Source of the DNA: Acanthochromis polyacanthus
Taxonomy: Eukaryota; Chordata; Actinopteri; Pomacentridae
DNA: 64,000 nucleotides
Direction of reading: 5' to 3'
NCBI RefSeq assembly: GCF_021347895.1
Contig: NC_067127.1
Span: forward strand, 14,852,984-14,916,983
Below, piece after piece: positions 62,327-64,000 of this stretch. A program made the translations under genes and the position numbers. How positions within the stretch are numbered: the first letter of the stretch is position 1; each line of letters begins with the position of its first letter. Below the pieces are notes generated by a model. That model searched no databases, was not told where the DNA came from, and saw nothing but the letters and a program-made list of their open reading frames with translations.

Positions 62327-64000
62327 TGGGAAAATATCTGTGAGCTGAGAGAGAGAGACACTCATCAAACTTTTTCTGCAGGATGCTTGATCTGATGTGA
62401 CTGACAGGAAGAATTAACTAAAAAATAAACTGTTTTATGAGATCCCAAATTAAATTCCACAGACCAGATATTCCTCTCAGTTGTGGTCAGTTTGAATTAA
62501 ATCAGGATGTTCACATTCCAAACCTTTTCCACTGTTTATCTGATGCAAATGAGATGCAGCAAAGGCTTTAATTCAAACTATTTATGGCTTAACAAGCAAA
62601 ATAACTATGCTAGTTTTCCTTTTGGTCTATTTTGTTCTTGAATTCTTCTGATATTGCTGTTCAGGATAGCAAGAAAAAAAAACATCTACTTTAATGTTCG
62701 TCCACCAACATCTATTTTAATCTGCTTATATTAAGCATAACTCCATGATATTCACAGAAGTTAGCAAAAAAGATGTACAGCAGAAAACTGTTGATGATTT
62801 TAAGCATTGTTTATAGTGTAAATGAGAAAAAAAATCATGGTTTATGCACTGTAAATAGATAAATAAACCTTTTTGTAGTACATTGAGACAGTATGTTCCA
62901 CAGTATTTTAAAAATAAAATGAAAATGGGGATCCAATGTCAATACTCTGCTATGCAGATAATACACCTTTCCATGTCATTCATAAAACTGCTTATTGAAC
63001 TCTTCATTTTCTGTGTTGTAAAAGTACAAAGCTGTACTGATTCAGTAAGAGGTTCCACAGAAGCACCACGTGTGATTTATCAGACCCAGCTAGGTTTCAT
63101 ACTTACAAATGCTACAACAGACTGCCCAGTGGAGAGTAAATTATCAGGGGCTTCATATTTCCACAGACCTTCAGGATTCATGTAAATCATGACAGGCCCC
63201 TAGTAACATGAGGAACACTTCTTTGTTTCATTTGAAGGTAAAACATCAATTTGTGTTTGTTCCATGTCTTCATTTTTGGCTAAATATGGATTATTACTGC
63301 TTTTTGTAGCATTTCAATGAATTAACTTAATTTTAAAATATCTATTACAAGAGAACTCAACCCCTCCTCCAGCAGAGAAGTACAGAAGGACTATTTTGCA
63401 CACATGGGTGAGGAATTACATCTGTACATCTGAAGGACGGTTCTATCTGGTGGGGTTGTGTATGACTGAGTGTGGACGTCAGAGTGAGAAACGACACTCA
63501 ACTTTAACACCCTGTTTCCATTCACATCCCTCTGGACAGCTTCCTTCGTCACACAGGACCATCTCCTGTGTCTGGAAAGTTGTAACGGATGCATTATGAA
63601 TAAATTGGACTACTGGCATCCTCAGTTTAACCTCTTGAAGCTCGATCTTTTCTATATGAAACGTGTTTTTTTTTTTTTATCCCTTTGACAATACCAAACT
63701 GAATAAATTGTTTTTCAATTTTCCCATGGTTGTACAACACATCAAATGAAACCCTGGAGATAATTTCTCCATACATGATACGTCTTACATTGATTGTAAA
63801 CAGAATAAAGATCATAAAATATATTGCTTGAGACTGTTAGTGAATAACAGATAAGATTAATGGTATTTTCATTGACAAAACAAAACAATTGTCAATTTAT
63901 TAAATGCACAGAACAGTACTCTTTTTGATCCCCTTGTACAAAACTTGCAATAGTTGGAATTCCAATGTATGTTTTGTTAATTAGGTTAGAAAACTGTATT
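62327..64000. other. tbxt 3' UTR and downstream flank
   Basis: The 3' UTR probably runs to about 62.89 kb. Beyond it lies AT-rich sequence with ORFs of up to 100 codons and no recognised domain, repeat or RNA gene. Confidence 0.5.
62862..62867 (+). terminator. Candidate poly(A) signal of tbxt
   Basis: AATAAA about 535 bases after the tbxt stop, within an AT-rich 3' flank and followed by a T-rich stretch. Confidence 0.5.

Overview
This is vertebrate nuclear DNA, almost certainly from a teleost of percomorph type. It is AT-rich, its genes are split into many short exons with GT/AG borders, its introns carry fish-type DNA-transposon debris, and its proteins read as fish members of vertebrate families. 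No bacterial operon, rRNA, tRNA or CRISPR signal was seen. Exon borders were read by eye from splice sites and reading phase.

Left block, minus strand (1-23.5 kb): a 19-exon TAM-family receptor tyrosine kinase, best called mertk (1048-16271), then an 11-exon glycoprotein-hormone receptor, best called lhcgr (18019-23496). All splice phases close in both, giving 945 and 717 residues.

Right block, plus strand (26.4-62.3 kb): sft2d1 (Golgi/vesicle tetraspanning protein, 8 exons), prr18 (single exon), an unrecognised gene of at least 12 exons (45920-58197), and a Brachyury gene (tbxt, 59267-62326, 8 exons). SFT2D1, PRR18 and TBXT are also neighbours on human 6q27, so this block is conserved synteny. 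MERTK and LHCGR are not on that human chromosome, so the join near 23.5-26.4 kb is a lineage-specific arrangement. lhcgr and sft2d1 are head-to-head across about 3 kb.

The genes do not form one pathway: efferocytosis receptor signalling, gonadotropin reception, vesicle traffic, and mesoderm/notochord transcription sit side by side. The most informative points are: the unrecognised multi-exon gene, whose exons join in one frame; five single-base losses confined to tbxt exons 3-5 with clean exons on both sides, which look like a poorly polished assembly patch; a tbxt promoter with a TATA box, two TCF/LEF-type sites and a T-box half-site; and several well-bounded non-autonomous transposons. These include a TTAA-flanked, T2-MITE-like element with a long internal hairpin, a TA-flanked mariner-type relic that keeps a transposase tail, a hAT-like element with a palindromic 20-bp array, and a degenerate 22-bp minisatellite at 47.2-48.85 kb.
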